NCBI RefSeq assembly: GCF_027596085.1 | Contig: NC_072458.1 | Location: forward strand, 21,187,814 to 21,251,813 | Source: Anoplopoma fimbria | Lineage: Eukaryota; Chordata; Actinopteri; Perciformes; Anoplopomatidae | Direction of reading: 5' to 3' | Length of the DNA stretch: 64,000 bases | In this document: piece after piece, positions 11,322 to 23,676 of the stretch | Numbering within the stretch: the first letter of the stretch is position 1 | Layout: each line of letters begins with the position of its first letter | The notes under the pieces: model-generated | What the model saw: the letters and a program-made list of their open reading frames with translations, nothing else | What the model was told of the DNA's origin: nothing | Database searches by the model: none | Position numbers and translations under genes: made by a program

Positions 11322-14300
11322 CTGCACACAGGTTGAAACATCCGGATCTTAAGCGTGAAGCTAATACTGAAGTGTCTTAAACCTGCATTCTTTATAATGG
11401 CTTATTCAGTGTTAAGTCGTACCTAGCTCCGCCCTCTCGTGTCACTACTGGTTGCAAAATGCTGAACTCGAAGCTTCAAGGCCAAATCTTCAAACCAATT
11501 GGTGGCTTCATTTTTCCATCTACTTCTTATATACAGTCTATGTGTATACTGTATGCTCGAGAGTGTGAATATACACACGCACACACACAATATCTGATTG
11601 GATTGAAATGTTTCTCATGTTTGTGAATACAGGCAGATCTCCTGGAGGGTAACATGGGATCAACCAACATGAAAGGGTTTGTGACGTCACTGCAGAAAAG
11701 AGGAAAAGTTCATCACGCCATTCTGGTCGAGCAGGTGAGAGTGACATCCTCAGATGTTTCTTTGGATAAGGACGTTTGTATACTTCTTTTTAACCTGAGC
11801 ATTTCATTTCTTTCTCTCAGCATTTCTGCTCAGATCTTCATGGCAGAGAGGCGTTGCAGTTCTTCACCCAAATGCTAACTGGCAGTGTTGTTCAGTTTGG
11901 CAAGAAGTAAGGAAAGCCCACATTAAACAGACCAATATGTGAGCAGCAAGTCTTTGCTCATGTGTTAATGTGATCACATGGAAAGAACATGTTACATTTA
12001 ATGAGTTCATACAACATCACGCACATTCTCACTTATTTTGCCCCGTTTTATTTACAGCCTGATTTTGTATCTCTGTGTTTCAGAACATACCGTCAGTGCC
12101 GAGGGATTCCTCAGGGATCGGTTGTGTCCAGTCTGCTCTGCTGTCTCTGCTACGGTCACATGGAGAATGTCCTGTTCAAAGACATTACTGCAAAGAAAGG
12201 GTACAGCAGACTGCTATGTGTTTCAGACATCAACCACTTCTACAGATGTAGTGACACATCTGCAGCAGCAGAGGGCATTCTTTTCTGTATTGTAGCTCCT
12301 TTCTATTCACTGTTTCTGTTATTTTCCTCTCTCTGTATCCTGTAGATGTTTGATGAGACTGGTGGATGACTTCCTTCTGATCACCCCCGACTTACATAAC
12401 GCACAAAACTTTCTCAAGTATGACGCACACCAAGTTATTCACACATATTGCCGGTCACAAGGGCTCTCAGCTGACATTTATCTTTTCTCTCACCTGCAAT
12501 CAGTTTCTATCCTACTCTCTGTTTTTAGACACGTGACAGACAGGCATTTACATAATAAAGTTTAAACAGCTGAAAGATTAATTTACATTTTTAACAATGG
12601 GTTTCATTCACAAACTATTATTAATAAGAAATGTATTCTTAAAACCCAGTTATGCAGGGGTTTTTTTACAAATATTTTGTGTATTTTACAGACATGTATC
12701 AATGTTTTTTGGGGAATTATTTGGGAATAATAATATAAAATATATTTATTTCAATTCTGCGGTTGTATAATATCACATTTAAATAACAATAGTATTTGTA
12801 AACATTTATAATATTTTTTATTATTTTGCTTATTTTACAAAACATATCAAATATCAAGAACTTTTCAAATCCAAGTTATGAAGAACTTCAGCAAACTAAA
12901 ATCAACAAATTATAAAAATCAAGTGACATAATATTTTCTAATAAGATACATTAAACCAATTCCAGAAATACAAGATAAAAAAATGAAGACACATTTAAAG
13001 TCAAATAAAGAAACTTGGCTTATATCCTTTGGTTGTTTCAGAGCATCGGGACTATGAAGCCCCTGATCTTTCTTTATATAACAGTTCATAATGTCACTTT
13101 CACGTTGTGTGTAGGATCCTGCTGGCCGGGGTTCCACAGTACGGTCTGGTTGTCAACCCGCAGAAGGTGGTGGTGAACTTTCAGGTGACGGGAAGCGTTG
13201 GCTTGTGTCCCGGCATTCGTGTGCTGCCTCCTCACTGCCTCTTCCTCTGGTGTGGACTGCTGCTGGACACGCAGTCACTGGACGTCTACAAAGACTATTC
13301 CAGGTGAAGCATCTCGAAGGTTATACAGCAGAATTATTGCCTCAAGTGTGAACCCCCTCCCCTCTCCTGTACTCTATACCTTCTCATAAATGTTCTGCAG
13401 GACAACTCCTCGTCTTTCAAGGATGATTAATATGGAAAAATTGAAAATGAAAAATGGTTTTAATGGCATGTTTTTTACAGTTCATGTTTATGTTTTTCAC
13501 AAGTTGCTTTTTCTTACTTTCCATCCCCTACAGCTATGCAGGCCTGTCTTTGCGCTACAGCCTTACTTTGGGCTTGTTCCACTCAGCTGGACAGCAGATG
13601 AGGAGGAAGCTGATGGCCATCCTCAGACTCAAGTGTCATGCGTTGTTCTTGGACCTGAAGGTCAGGAAATTAATGGTGGCTGCATTTAAGAAAAAAAAAA
13701 AACAGCCTAATTGAAGGCTAAAATAGATGTTCATCAGCTGCAAGACAAACAAACATTAGCTGTGTCTGAGTGTTGCTGCAAAGGTAGAAACCTGCACCTG
13801 CACTTCCTCTAACAAATGATGCAATGGGGAGGAATTTATCAAGATGTAGAGTCCACAATATCAAAGGTGACCAGCTTACTCTGAAACAGCAACAAAGTTG
13901 TAAATAACAGTTGTAAACTTGCCAAGTTCAACGATAACAGAGTTTGTGAAATACAGAGATGTAGCAATAGTTAAACAGATTGGGAAACAGGCATAATATA
14001 TATATATATAAATAGTTCATATTGCCTTTGTTATGCATCATGTACAAATGTTAAAAACAGCTTGCTTCAAGATTACCTTTCATACACATTTCTGCATTTG
14101 AATGAAATGTAATAAATAAAGTGGAAGTACCACATACATATTCATTTCTCATTTCTGAATCTTTTTCAGACCAATTCTCTTGAGGCGGTCTACAAGAACA
14201 TCTACAAGCTGGTGCTGCTTCATGCATGCAGGTAAATCAAGTGACCTCACTTTGCAATCTCCATTATGCACTGTACACTTAAATAATTTAAATGGGGCAG

Positions 14301-15896
14301 CTGGGCTGGTGGCTCGCAGTTAACAGTGCTAACAGCACTAACAACGGCAAAAGTGCTAACAGAGCTAATAGTGTTAACTTGAGGGGGAACCAGAGGGAGT
14401 TAGTACGTTTCTGACAATACTCCACCTAATCTTTACAAAGCAAATACTTGTTTTTTAATCTTGATGCTCTGACTATCAAATGTAACACCTTTAAGAGGGT
14501 TATCAGTCAATAACTGCTGTGAACTGATTGGATCCCCTTTTCTATCAGAATGTAAATATCTGAATGGGCAGGGCTCATCTTTGTGTTCTCTTATGTTTGA
14601 TTATGTGTCTTTGTGTTTTCTAACTTTAGGTTCCATGTGTGCGCTCAGAGTTTGCCATTCGGTCAGACGGTCGCTAAGAACCCTGTCTACTTCCTGCAGA
14701 TGATATTGGATATGGCCGAATACGCCAATCAGCTCATCAGGCTCAGCAACAAAGGCAACATTTCCCCTTTTATTACATCTGGAAAAACCTCTATTTAAGC
14801 AATATCAAAATTTTAAAAATCGTCATCATTTTTTTCTCCAGGACTGATTCTGGGCAGTAAGGCTCAGACTGGCGTTGTGCAGTATGAAGCAGTGGAGCTG
14901 CTCTTCTGTCTTTCCTTCTTGCTCGTGCTTTCACAACACCGTCCTCTCTACAAGGATCTGCTCCCACACCTGCACAAACGTATGTACCCTCTGGAAACAA
15001 AGACCTTCACATCAATACCACCTGTCCTATGGCACCACAAAGTGACAAGCACTACTGTCACAACATATTCTTTGAATGATGATGATGATGATAATAATAA
15101 AGTTTATAAAGCATATGTTGGCGTCCTCGCTGTTCACATTAGCCTCCATATGTGTCTCTCTCCCCAGAGCGGGACCAAAAGCGAAGCACGTTAAATGACT
15201 GCACACATGTTCATAGAACTGGAGTTACTACCAGTAACTATTTCTTCTGCCTGTTACAGACTCTTTAACCTTAGTTGCAATTTATGTTATTTTGATGCAA
15301 ATACCAATCTATTGTAATATAAATTGGGCAATAAACTGAAAGCGGCAGAACTCATACATGCATTCATGCAAGGTGTTTTGTGAGTTTTGGAGACGTGTGT
15401 GTTTCTCTGCCAACTAAAGCTACCTAAAATCATTCCCTTGCTGTTGCAATGAAAGGGTCCAATCAAGTGGAAACACAAGCACAATTTCATGCCATAATGA
15501 ACACCACAATCGCACTGCACCGCCTTATCATAAACTCAGACACATTAAACGTGTTTGTTTAGGGCCAGGAAAGTAGAGTCATGGGTCACATTAAGAAAAG
15601 ATTCCATAAGTGAACAATATGAAAACCCAACAATTCTAGATACAACAGGATCTTTCATATACATGAAACAGTTTATTGCCGCCTTTTAATTCGATTTTAA
15701 CGGTGCTGGAAATCGTTCAGGTTGCTGAATTTCACAGTTCACTATCAATAAGAGAGAGAAAAAGCATATTTCTGCTGTCATCTTCTTGACAGGGAAGCGC
15801 AGTCTAGAGCGACGTCTGGGGGATCTGAGGCTGGCCAGGGTTCGACAGGCCACTAACCCCAGGACCCCACTCGACTTCATGGCCATCCAGATGTAG
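7085..15896 (+). CDS. tert: Telomerase reverse transcriptase (16 exons, complete)
   Basis: Exons: 7085-7300, 8490-9804, 9886-10075, 10225-10378, 10778-10945, 11117-11278, 11633-11734, 11821-11906, 12084-12200, 12346-12417, 13115-13303, 13534-13660, 14170-14231, 14630-14754, 14842-14979 and 15793-15896. All phases agree and give 1108 residues, the usual teleost size, with 16 exons as in human TERT. It is the catalytic protein of telomerase, copying the RNA template onto chromosome ends. Order: TEN domain (about 1-190), basic linker, TRBD with T-motif FYVTE (exon 3), then the RT motifs. These are A with VDVSGAY (Asp 683), B' with GIPQG (805-809), C with LVDDF (Asp 844/845) and E with WCGLLLD, followed by the C-terminal extension ending DFMAIQM. 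All three catalytic aspartates are present. The first in-frame ATG (7085) was chosen. Intron 2 is only 81 nt and stays open in frame; intron 14 is GC-AG. It converges with slc6a19. Confidence 0.95.
7782..8430. mobile_element. Inverted pair of short retroposon copies in tert intron 1
   Basis: A copy on plus (about 7782-8075) ends in AAATTTCCCCGCTGCGGGAC followed by a TTATC pentamer tail. A diverged copy on minus (about 8200-8430) faces it. The same 3' end recurs at 37741 and 48253. It looks like a LINE-derived 3' end or SINE; the family is not certain. Confidence 0.75.
9805..9885 (+). other. 81-nt in-frame intron of tert (intron 2)
   Basis: The donor is AATG|GTAAGA and the acceptor TTTGTAG|GC. 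Its length is a multiple of three and it has no stop, so retention would add 27 residues inside the RNA-binding domain. Removing it matches the family better. Confidence 0.85.
10079..10170. repeat. (CA)n microsatellite in tert intron 3
   Basis: About 92 bp of uninterrupted CA, starting just after the exon 3 donor. Confidence 0.98.
11288..11318. repeat. (CA)n microsatellite in tert intron 6
   Basis: Short CA tract about 10 bp after the exon 6 donor. Confidence 0.95.
14755..14841 (+). other. GC-AG intron of tert (intron 14)
   Basis: Exon 14 ends AACAAAG|GCAACA and exon 15 starts after CTCCAG|GACTG. There is no GT near the junction, and joining at GC gives the conserved frame (a glycine split between the exons). 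Retention would end the protein after 14 extra codons. Confidence 0.8.
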
Positions 15897-16601
15897 ACCA
15901 CCAGCGAGCCCCCATTACAGCTCCTAACCCAACTATGAAACCCTCAGCAGCTCAAAGGCATAGATCAGTATTATGTCTAGCTTGGTTATCACTGTCATTG
16001 TGTTGTGAGTTTTGTCAAAATTAAGAAAGTAAAAATACTTTTTTTTCTTTTCTCATCCTCAGGTTTGAAAATGGTTATCTGATCTTCAGTGTGCCATTAA
16101 AAAAAAGTAGTGTATCTGTTCCAAAGTGTAATGGAAGATTTTAGAGAAAGAAAAACTCCTCAGTCATAAAACACGTGATAAACCTTTAATCATAAACACA
16201 ATAAAGACAGACGATTGAAAATCATCCAGCTACTGTACGAGACCTCACCTCATCCCACAGCCGTTTGTGTCTCTGGACTTTGATTTACACTTTGTGGTAG
16301 TTTTCCACAAAGAAGACATGACGTCACTTGGCAGAGAATTCGTATGTAAATAAGTTCCCAGAAGTTCTCTCATCCTGTTGTGTTAATAATTTAAGTGAGA
16401 GCAGGAAGCTTTGGATCTCATTCATTGATGTTTAGTGTCATAATTTACATCATGTACAATACACAAAAAATGTACAAAACAAAGACTTTCAATGTTAAAT
16501 AAATCCCCTCTTGTTATTAAGGTTCACAGTTGTCAGTTCCTGATGAATGTAATCATGCAAAACATGACTGATTATATGTCAGCTGTCCGTAGAACGATTT
16601 C
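15897..16601. other. Convergent 3' region between tert and slc6a19
   Basis: Non-coding. It should hold both 3' untranslated regions. A plus-strand AATAAA at 16200-16205, about 300 bp after the tert stop, is a plausible tert polyadenylation signal. I found no clear minus-strand AATAAA for slc6a19 in this interval. Confidence 0.6.
16200..16205 (+). terminator. Candidate tert polyadenylation signal
   Basis: AATAAA on the plus strand, about 304 bp downstream of the tert stop codon and before the convergent slc6a19 stop. Position and motif only. Confidence 0.45.
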
Positions 16602-19600
16602 TCAAGCTCTTTGGTTCTTCTGTTCCCGTGTTTCAACCTCAAAGCCGTCGTTGTAGGAGGGATTTAGGTCAGTGTGAGCAGAAGACTTCTTGATCCTACA
16701 GCAGATCAGTCTGTAGAGAGCCACCAGAGGAATAGGAATCACAGGTAATACAGAGAGGAGGACGATTATGGCAAACACCCAGTCTGGGTAAGGCTTCACC
16801 TCAGTTTTGGGGAATAGTTCCTGAAGAAAAAGACAAATAAGTATTAAATGCAGAATATTGTAAGTTGAGAAATTGTTTAATGTTTTGTGTAATGTGCTCA
16901 TTCTCTATTCTCTATCTTTTAAATCAATACCACTCTCATATCTGTGCGCTAAATATGAAGCTACAGCCGGTAAGCAATTAGCTTACAATGACTCAAAGTC
17001 CCTCTGCTGAACCAAGAAATACTTCTACCACAAAATTCCCCATAAAACCGCAACCCATTTTTACTTTTTAGTTTGTGTTTGGTTTAAATATACAAAATAC
17101 TTTAAATGCTTTAAAGTGCTGAGAGGCATATTCATTTACATTTGGACAGAGCCAGGCTAGCTTTGTCACCCTTCACCCAAGGCAAATAACTCTACTTCCA
17201 AGAAAGTAAAACTATTCCTCTTAACCTGCATTCAGTTATACATTTTTGGTTGCTTGGGTGCCGCCCAAGGTCACTCGCAAGTGCAAGTACAATATTCACT
17301 CTCTTTAAGCTCTGTTTTTGGTCTCTTCCAGCTACTTGGGAAACATCTGTCTTTTTGCGGCTGCTACGAGTGCTTTGTCCACCTTTTACATACGTGTAGT
17401 CTTTGATCAATAGTTAATAGGAAATATTGATAATAGCATCTTTTAAATAGTCACTTGTACCTTTTTCCTCTACTCTTAGGACAGCACTATATCTACATAC
17501 ATATATATAAATATGTATATAATGTATTCAAGACTGGACTCAGTACTGGAACCATCTCGATGTCAGTACCTTTGATATACTTACATAGTCTGGGTTCCAT
17601 GTGGGATAAGTTGGGCGTTTCTGTGCCTGGATGATCACGTAGGCAATCAACACCACCAGGAGCAGTAAAGGACTGATCACCATCCAGCATGCCTTCCAGA
17701 AAATGTTGGGCCTCTTCCCAGTCATGAAGTAGATGTCTTCACTAAAACTGTCAGGGGACACAAGGACCAGAGCAAAGTGTTTAGCACACTGGCATCTCAA
17801 TCTCAAAAGACTACAGAGTAACAAAGAGAGGGAGAAATTTTTACTTTTTCATTCCGTAGACATAAATCACTGCAATAATCTCAAAGAATGCAACGATGAG
17901 CAGAGGCACAGAGCCCACGTAGCTGTTAAAGATCTCCACCCAGTAGTTCCCCGAACCCATTGTGAAGATCAGAGCCATCGAGAAGGCTGCCAAGCAGATC
18001 ACCCCTAAGGAAGTCAAGAAAAATAGTTTCTTCAGAGAGGAGGCAGCAGGAAAATGATTTACCGCTCACGGATTCAAAACCCCCAAACTATCACTTTAAA
18101 CTTACCTGTTACGAGTGCATCAGGGATCCACGTGGGCAGTACTTTGAGGTCTTTGATGGGCGTGAGGACAGCCTCTAAGTTGCCAAACATGGAGGAGAGA
18201 CCCAGGCTGAGGAGCATGGTGAAGAACAGTATGGCCCATATCTGCGCACCCGGCATCGCTACCACTGCTTCGCTGAACACAATGAAAGCCAGGCCGGTAC
18301 CTGAAGCGCTCTGGGAGAGGAGGATGCAGAGAGAGGCAAGAAAGTGAGGAGGAAGCATAAACTGAATCACTGTAGATGTTTTACCGGCATATTATGTGCT
18401 GCACTCCAGCAAAAGAAAAGGGAGGTAAGAGCAGAAAACAGAAAGGATTTAAAAAAGGAAGAAAGAAATTAGAAAACGTAGACAAAAAGAATGCAATGCA
18501 CAAGATTGAATGTGTTTCTCACACAGGCTCCGCCCTCTATTGTACCCATAGAGTCCAGTAGAGGGTGGAGCCTTTGTGAGTTAGAACAAAGGTTACAATA
18601 ATATAACCCTTGTTCTATAGGCAAGGGTTAAGCCCTCTACCAAGGGGGCCCTGCCGCTCTATGCCACTCGCTGAAGAGGTTGCAAGGTGTCTAGGATGTG
18701 TGCTGCCTTATATACTGTGGGGTTAGCATGTATTCGGATAGGCATGTCCTTATTGGCCCGCTACAATTACGCAAATGAGCATTGGGCATATGTATGTTTG
18801 TCATTAGAGGAAAGTTTTACCCAAAGAGTCCAGTAGAGGCAGAAGTCTGTGCTTACAGAACTAGGGTTACAATGACGTAACCTTTGTTACAATACCTGGT
18901 CAAGAAATGACTGCAGGTCACAGGGCCTCAGGTCCACACGGGCCACCTCACCTGGAGATGTACGATTTAGATACTCCAACCAGTGATCATAGTTCTCCAC
19001 TGTCATGTTCTGGTCTGGAAGCTCAAAGTGGTTGGTCAGAGCCAGGATGTTTCTGTGAATCGGATACCCCAAAATAATCTGCCTCTTTAGCATCAGCAGG
19101 AAAAGCAATACGTTTAAGAATAACATAAAATATTTGTGCATACGCACTCCTTCATACAGGAGCTGTAAGCGGTGTTGGCTTTAAATCCCAGGATGGCGAA
19201 GATGGGAATGGCGCCGTAGAGAGATGTGGCGCTATTTATTACTCCCACTAGAACAGCATCCATCTCACAGTTGTTTCTGAAGGACACAGAGAACAGAGAA
19301 AACATCACACACAAATCATCCAAATTATACTGTGGAAGTATTTTTTTTTTTTAGTCTTTACTTCTCTGTATTATAGCTGGAGAAAGCTATCAGTGCTCCA
19401 AAGGCCACAGAGAGCGAGAAGAAGATCTGGGTGGCGGCGTCCAGCCACACCTGAGGGTTCTTCAGTATCTCCCACTGCAGCGAAGGGTAAACACAGCACA
19501 TCAGGTCATTGTGTCCTGCATACGATCTTGCATCAGCTGTAGTGCAGAGTGGACAAACTCACATCAGGAGTGAAGAGGTACACCAGTCCAACAGTAGCTC

Positions 19601-21801
19601 CAGGCAGAGTGAGGGCACGGATCAGGAAGATAGTCAGCACCAGGTAAGGGAAGAGGACTGTCACATACATAGCCTGAAACAGGAAAAAATACAAACAGTT
19701 GTCATTAACTCTTTCTTTCTACAGCTTACTGTGATTGTCAGCAGTGAACATATTCTTCGCAGCACAAACAGACCTTCCCCATGGACTCGATGCCTTTGAT
19801 GAAGCAGACGTAGACCATGCACCAGGCGCTGGCCAGACAGATGACCAACCACCATTGCAGGGAGCCGCTGGTCTGGATGTCAGATGTGATGTTCAGGGTC
19901 TCACGGTACCAGAAGTAGTTTGCTGGAGTGCTCTTCACACACTCTGTATTATAATCTAAATGAAAGCATACACAAGTTAAGGAGGATTACAACATTTATG
20001 AAATTCTGTTAGGACTTTAACTTAGAGGTGCTAAATTCAGAATTCTGAGCATTAATGTAGCAGTGAACATATCTTTGCAGTGTAAAGATAAAGTGGATTA
20101 ATGGCATCCTGAGTAGAGAATATATATTTTCTCTCCCCCTTTGTGTTGTAATATGAGCTTCTCTGTGATAACGTAACCCCTTTAGGTCATCCAAGGTAAA
20201 CACTGTTATCTCTGTAAGCGCTGTTGCTGTTGTTCCCCATCCCCATGCCGAGAGCCATATGTTGGCAAAACCCTCAATCATTTTCCCTGAATTTGGAATG
20301 AAGCGCAATCCATTAACTTTTGTAGAGTTAAGTATCAAAATACTTTAAGAGATGTGTTTCTGCATAGTTTAATTAAAAACATCTGAAATGTGTAACATTT
20401 AAAAAACTGTATCATCATAAAACGTTTTAAAATCTGGTAATGATGAAACTCAATGACACCATGATTTGTGCACTTTGCCACACATATCAGTATCTGTCGC
20501 TGATCAAGAGCATGCTCTTTTATGGTGTGGTCCCTTTGTGTCATAAAACAATATAAATCCAGTAGTTTTCCTATTAAGTCTGAAGTAGAGACAGATCGGT
20601 AAGAGTCCTCTTGCAACTTGTAACTTTATTATAATTATACTAGTCTCTGAAACTGCATTTTTTTAATTAATAGTGTTTTATTCAATATTTCTCTCACTGT
20701 GGTAGTAAGAACTGCAGACAATCAGCGTATCAAGAGCAGCTGTGATGACTGGTGGGGTTTCTTGTTACCTGTGAGGTTATCATTGAGTGGACACTGGCTC
20801 CACGGCAGCGGGTTTTGGAAAGAGTGAAAGAGGTACCAGAGCACCCAGGCAAGAAGAGTATTGTAGAAAATGCACACCAGCAATGACACCAACATGGAGG
20901 CAATTCCTACACGTATGAGAAATAAGTGATGAACAACATTTCCAGTACCACAAAGAAGTTTTCAGCTCATGAAAGTAAAAATCCTAATAAACATCACACA
21001 TGATTCCAGGACACCCACCGACTCCACCCAGGAACGGAGAGATGGAGTTCCAGACACTGATGCTGCCCATGCGGAACCTCTGTCCTATAGCCAGCTCCAG
21101 GTGGAGCAGAGGGAGGCCCTCAAACACCAGAGCGATCAGGTAGGGGATGAGGAAAGCACCTGAGGACATGAAGTAAGCATTGACCTCTCAGTTAGTCAAA
21201 CCCTCTTGGTCTTACCTCGGTCTCAATGCACTCTGGTCTTGATCATGGTTTGGTGATCATGTTCTCAAAACAAAGGACAAGTAATTTGTATGACCTTAAT
21301 CAAACCATAGTAAGGGAGATTTAAGGATGTGCTGAATAAGTGCACTGCAATACTAAAGATCTCTATACATTAAAATACATTTAAACACTACGTGATTTGA
21401 AACAATCCCCAATGTCAACCACCATCAATCAAACACAGATTAAGTTCATATTTTGGACAATGACTGGCATATTCCATTTGTTAATGACTAATTACACTGA
21501 GGCAGAAAGAGAATCCAAAGTGTTTGCAATTCAATTCAGTATCTCGTAATCATGAAAATAGTCTGAAAATCATTGAAACACAATTAAAAAATAACACAGG
21601 TGATGAAACTTATAAATCTTTACTTAATTAATCTGGTGCATCATGTTACAGCATCTCACCTCCTCCATAGATTTGGCACAGGTAAGGAAAACGCCAGAGG
21701 TTTCCGATTCCCACTGCAAATCCAATACATGTTAGCAGGTACTGAGCCTTGTTGTCCCATTGGGGTCTCTCCTCCACCGCAGAGTCTTTTGCTTTGCCCA
21801 T
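16602..21801 (-). CDS. slc6a19: Sodium-dependent neutral amino-acid transporter, B0AT type (12 exons)
   Basis: Exons on minus: 21801-21660, 21159-21019, 20906-20769, 19955-19774, 19673-19563, 19474-19362, 19276-19148, 19052-18896, 18310-18106, 18004-17845, 17747-17585 and 16820-16602. They join in phase to 619 residues; human SLC6A18 and SLC6A19 are about 630 with 12 exons. The family imports neutral amino acids with sodium at epithelial brush borders. Seen: N-terminal [11 protein letters not shown], the TM1 sodium-site segment [16 protein letters not shown] (about 28-42), the TM2 [11 protein letters not shown] region, an extracellular loop with NIT and NMT glycosylation sites, [16 protein letters not shown] (TM6-8 part) and a charged cytosolic tail. 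Location next to tert matches the mammalian order and supports slc6a18/19; I cannot separate the two with certainty. Exons 2-3 are duplicated as fragments at about 28.4 and 51.0 kb. Confidence 0.93.
18522..18893. mobile_element. MITE-like insertion in slc6a19 intron 8
   Basis: The segment contains an internal hairpin (GGCTCCGCCCTCTA with TAGAGGGTGGAGCC, 18527-18572), motif pairs such as AACAAAGGTTACAAT and AGGGTTACAATGACGTAACC near the two ends, and a repeated GAGTCCAGTAGAGG. There is no coding capacity. One end lies within a few bases of the exon 8 donor (18895). The family is not identified. Confidence 0.6.
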
Positions 21802-23676
21802 TCTCAGCCGGCAAAAAGCACATTTGCAGCTCGTCTCTGTCTTACCCCCTTTAGTGGGCTGTCTTCACCGTTGGTTAATCAGTTGCAGCTTTGAGTCAGG
21901 GTTACAGAGTTTATTGTTTTTTAAGCCAGGATTTCTTCTGAAAGCATCGGCATAGTGATCTAATGGTTAAACTTTCCAAGTTTGATTAAAATGCTAGCCT
22001 GCCGAGACTCTGATTAATGGATAACCTGGAGATGCTGTTTTAATGTCACACTGATCTAAAGTGTTTGGGATGCAGTCAATAAAAAAAGACAACACCATAA
22101 CAGCTGTACCATGACAAAGCTGTATCTTTATTGAATTAATCAAACTTAATTCAAACAGCAGAGTTTACATGAGTGTGAAAGCTTGCAAGTAACTAAAGAA
22201 AAATGACATTAAAATTAACATTTATATCTCAAAAAGGGCGAAAAAGTATTTCAAATTCGACAGAATAGTATTAATGATAAAATAAATAAGACAACTTAAA
22301 TAAACTTTATTTAATACTTTTAGCAAGGTGCACTCAGTCACTGTCTTTTAGTTATATTCCTTATCTGCAGCTAAGAAAATATCAGTCAGTAATAAACCCA
22401 TCATGACTGCATGACTGTCTGTGATTGTGAGCTCAGGTTCAGTTGGTTCACCCTTGAACCGATAACTATCCTGTGTTTACGCTGGTTCATTGTGTTTTAT
22501 TTGATCTGTACATTGATAAAAAGAATTCTCACCAGATTTAAGATTCCTAGAAGTAGTAGGTTTACTTCTTTAAATGATTAAAGATCTGTATCAGTGGTAA
22601 CTTGCACCAGTTCTTGAAATTACCAAGAAAAAACATAGATTTACTGAAATGGTTAGACAATTATACTGTAGATAGTTCATCTCTATTCTTGGGGGGAAAT
22701 ACAGATTAAAGGTTCCACTAACCAACTGCTTAGTGAAAAAGAAAGGGAGTATATATTTAGCATTTTACCTTCCACACAAATCTTATCAAAGGTAACGTTG
22801 CTTAATCGAGCATACAAAATGATAAAGTCCATTACATCAATGACAGTCCAAACAACCAGTGATGTCTGTTTATGCTGAGAAGCAGTCACATTCAACAGCT
22901 GACTGGGAAAATGTTCATGTTTTTTCAGGATCTGTCAGGAAAATAGTCATATTATTGTATGTCATATAAAGAAATACTATAGTATGTCATTAAAGTCTTA
23001 CTATAGAGTGTCATAAAATGATCATGGATAGCCGAGGTATAGTAAGGTATGAAAAAACATAGTATAGTATTTCTTGAAAAAAGTAATACTATGGTATGAC
23101 ATATTGTATGTCAGTATTGTATGTCATAAAAATACGAAAAAAAAGATGAATATATTTGGATATACATTTGGATCAAAAACAATCAACCTGTTCTGCAATA
23201 ATTTCCGCTCTTTCAACAAATTGAAGAGCAGATTATTTGATCAATGCAGCTAGGCCTTTACACATATATGTAATAAATATGCTTCATGGACGTGCACACT
23301 TTAGTCACCTTGTTCTCGATCTTTTCAGAAACCCACTGAGAGGGGCTGATGGCCCACAATGTTTAGTTTTACCTCTCACAAAGACTGTGTGTGTGTGTGC
23401 AGTTCATATTTGTTCAGTGTAACAGTCATCAGAGGTCGCTTTATCACCAGCTTTATCTGTCAGTACTCTTTAGGTGGTTTTATATCAAATCCTGTCTTAA
23501 AAATCAAGAGATATTGTGGACTTCAGCATCCTCTTCTAATCTTCACTGCCTCCCTGTCAAGACAAGTAGTAAATAAAGTCAAATCCTTGACATATTGCTG
23601 TCCACATTATGCGGTAATTGATTTTATGGGGAACAGGATTTAAGTTTCTCATCCACAACGGGAAAAACGAGAAAAT
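21802..23676. other. Spacer between slc6a19 and MHC class I gene A
   Basis: No gene seen. It contains a degenerate AT-rich repeat of TATAGTATGTCAT-like motifs (about 22940-23130) and, from about 23160, the 3' flank of MHC gene A, including a short GT tract near 23385. Parts of that 3' flank recur near 42600-42840, and 45025-45190 matches about 23480-23660. Confidence 0.6.
22940..23130. repeat. Degenerate TATAGTATGTCAT-type repeat
   Basis: Seven or more imperfect copies of a TATAGTATGTCATAAA-like motif on both strands, a low-complexity repeat style common in fish genomes. Confidence 0.6.

Noticed and set aside
15167..15194. AG-preceded open segment read as a possible extra tert exon
   Set aside because: Joining exon 15 directly to 15793 gives the conserved TERT C-terminus; the segment at 15167 leads to an unrelated tail and a stop.
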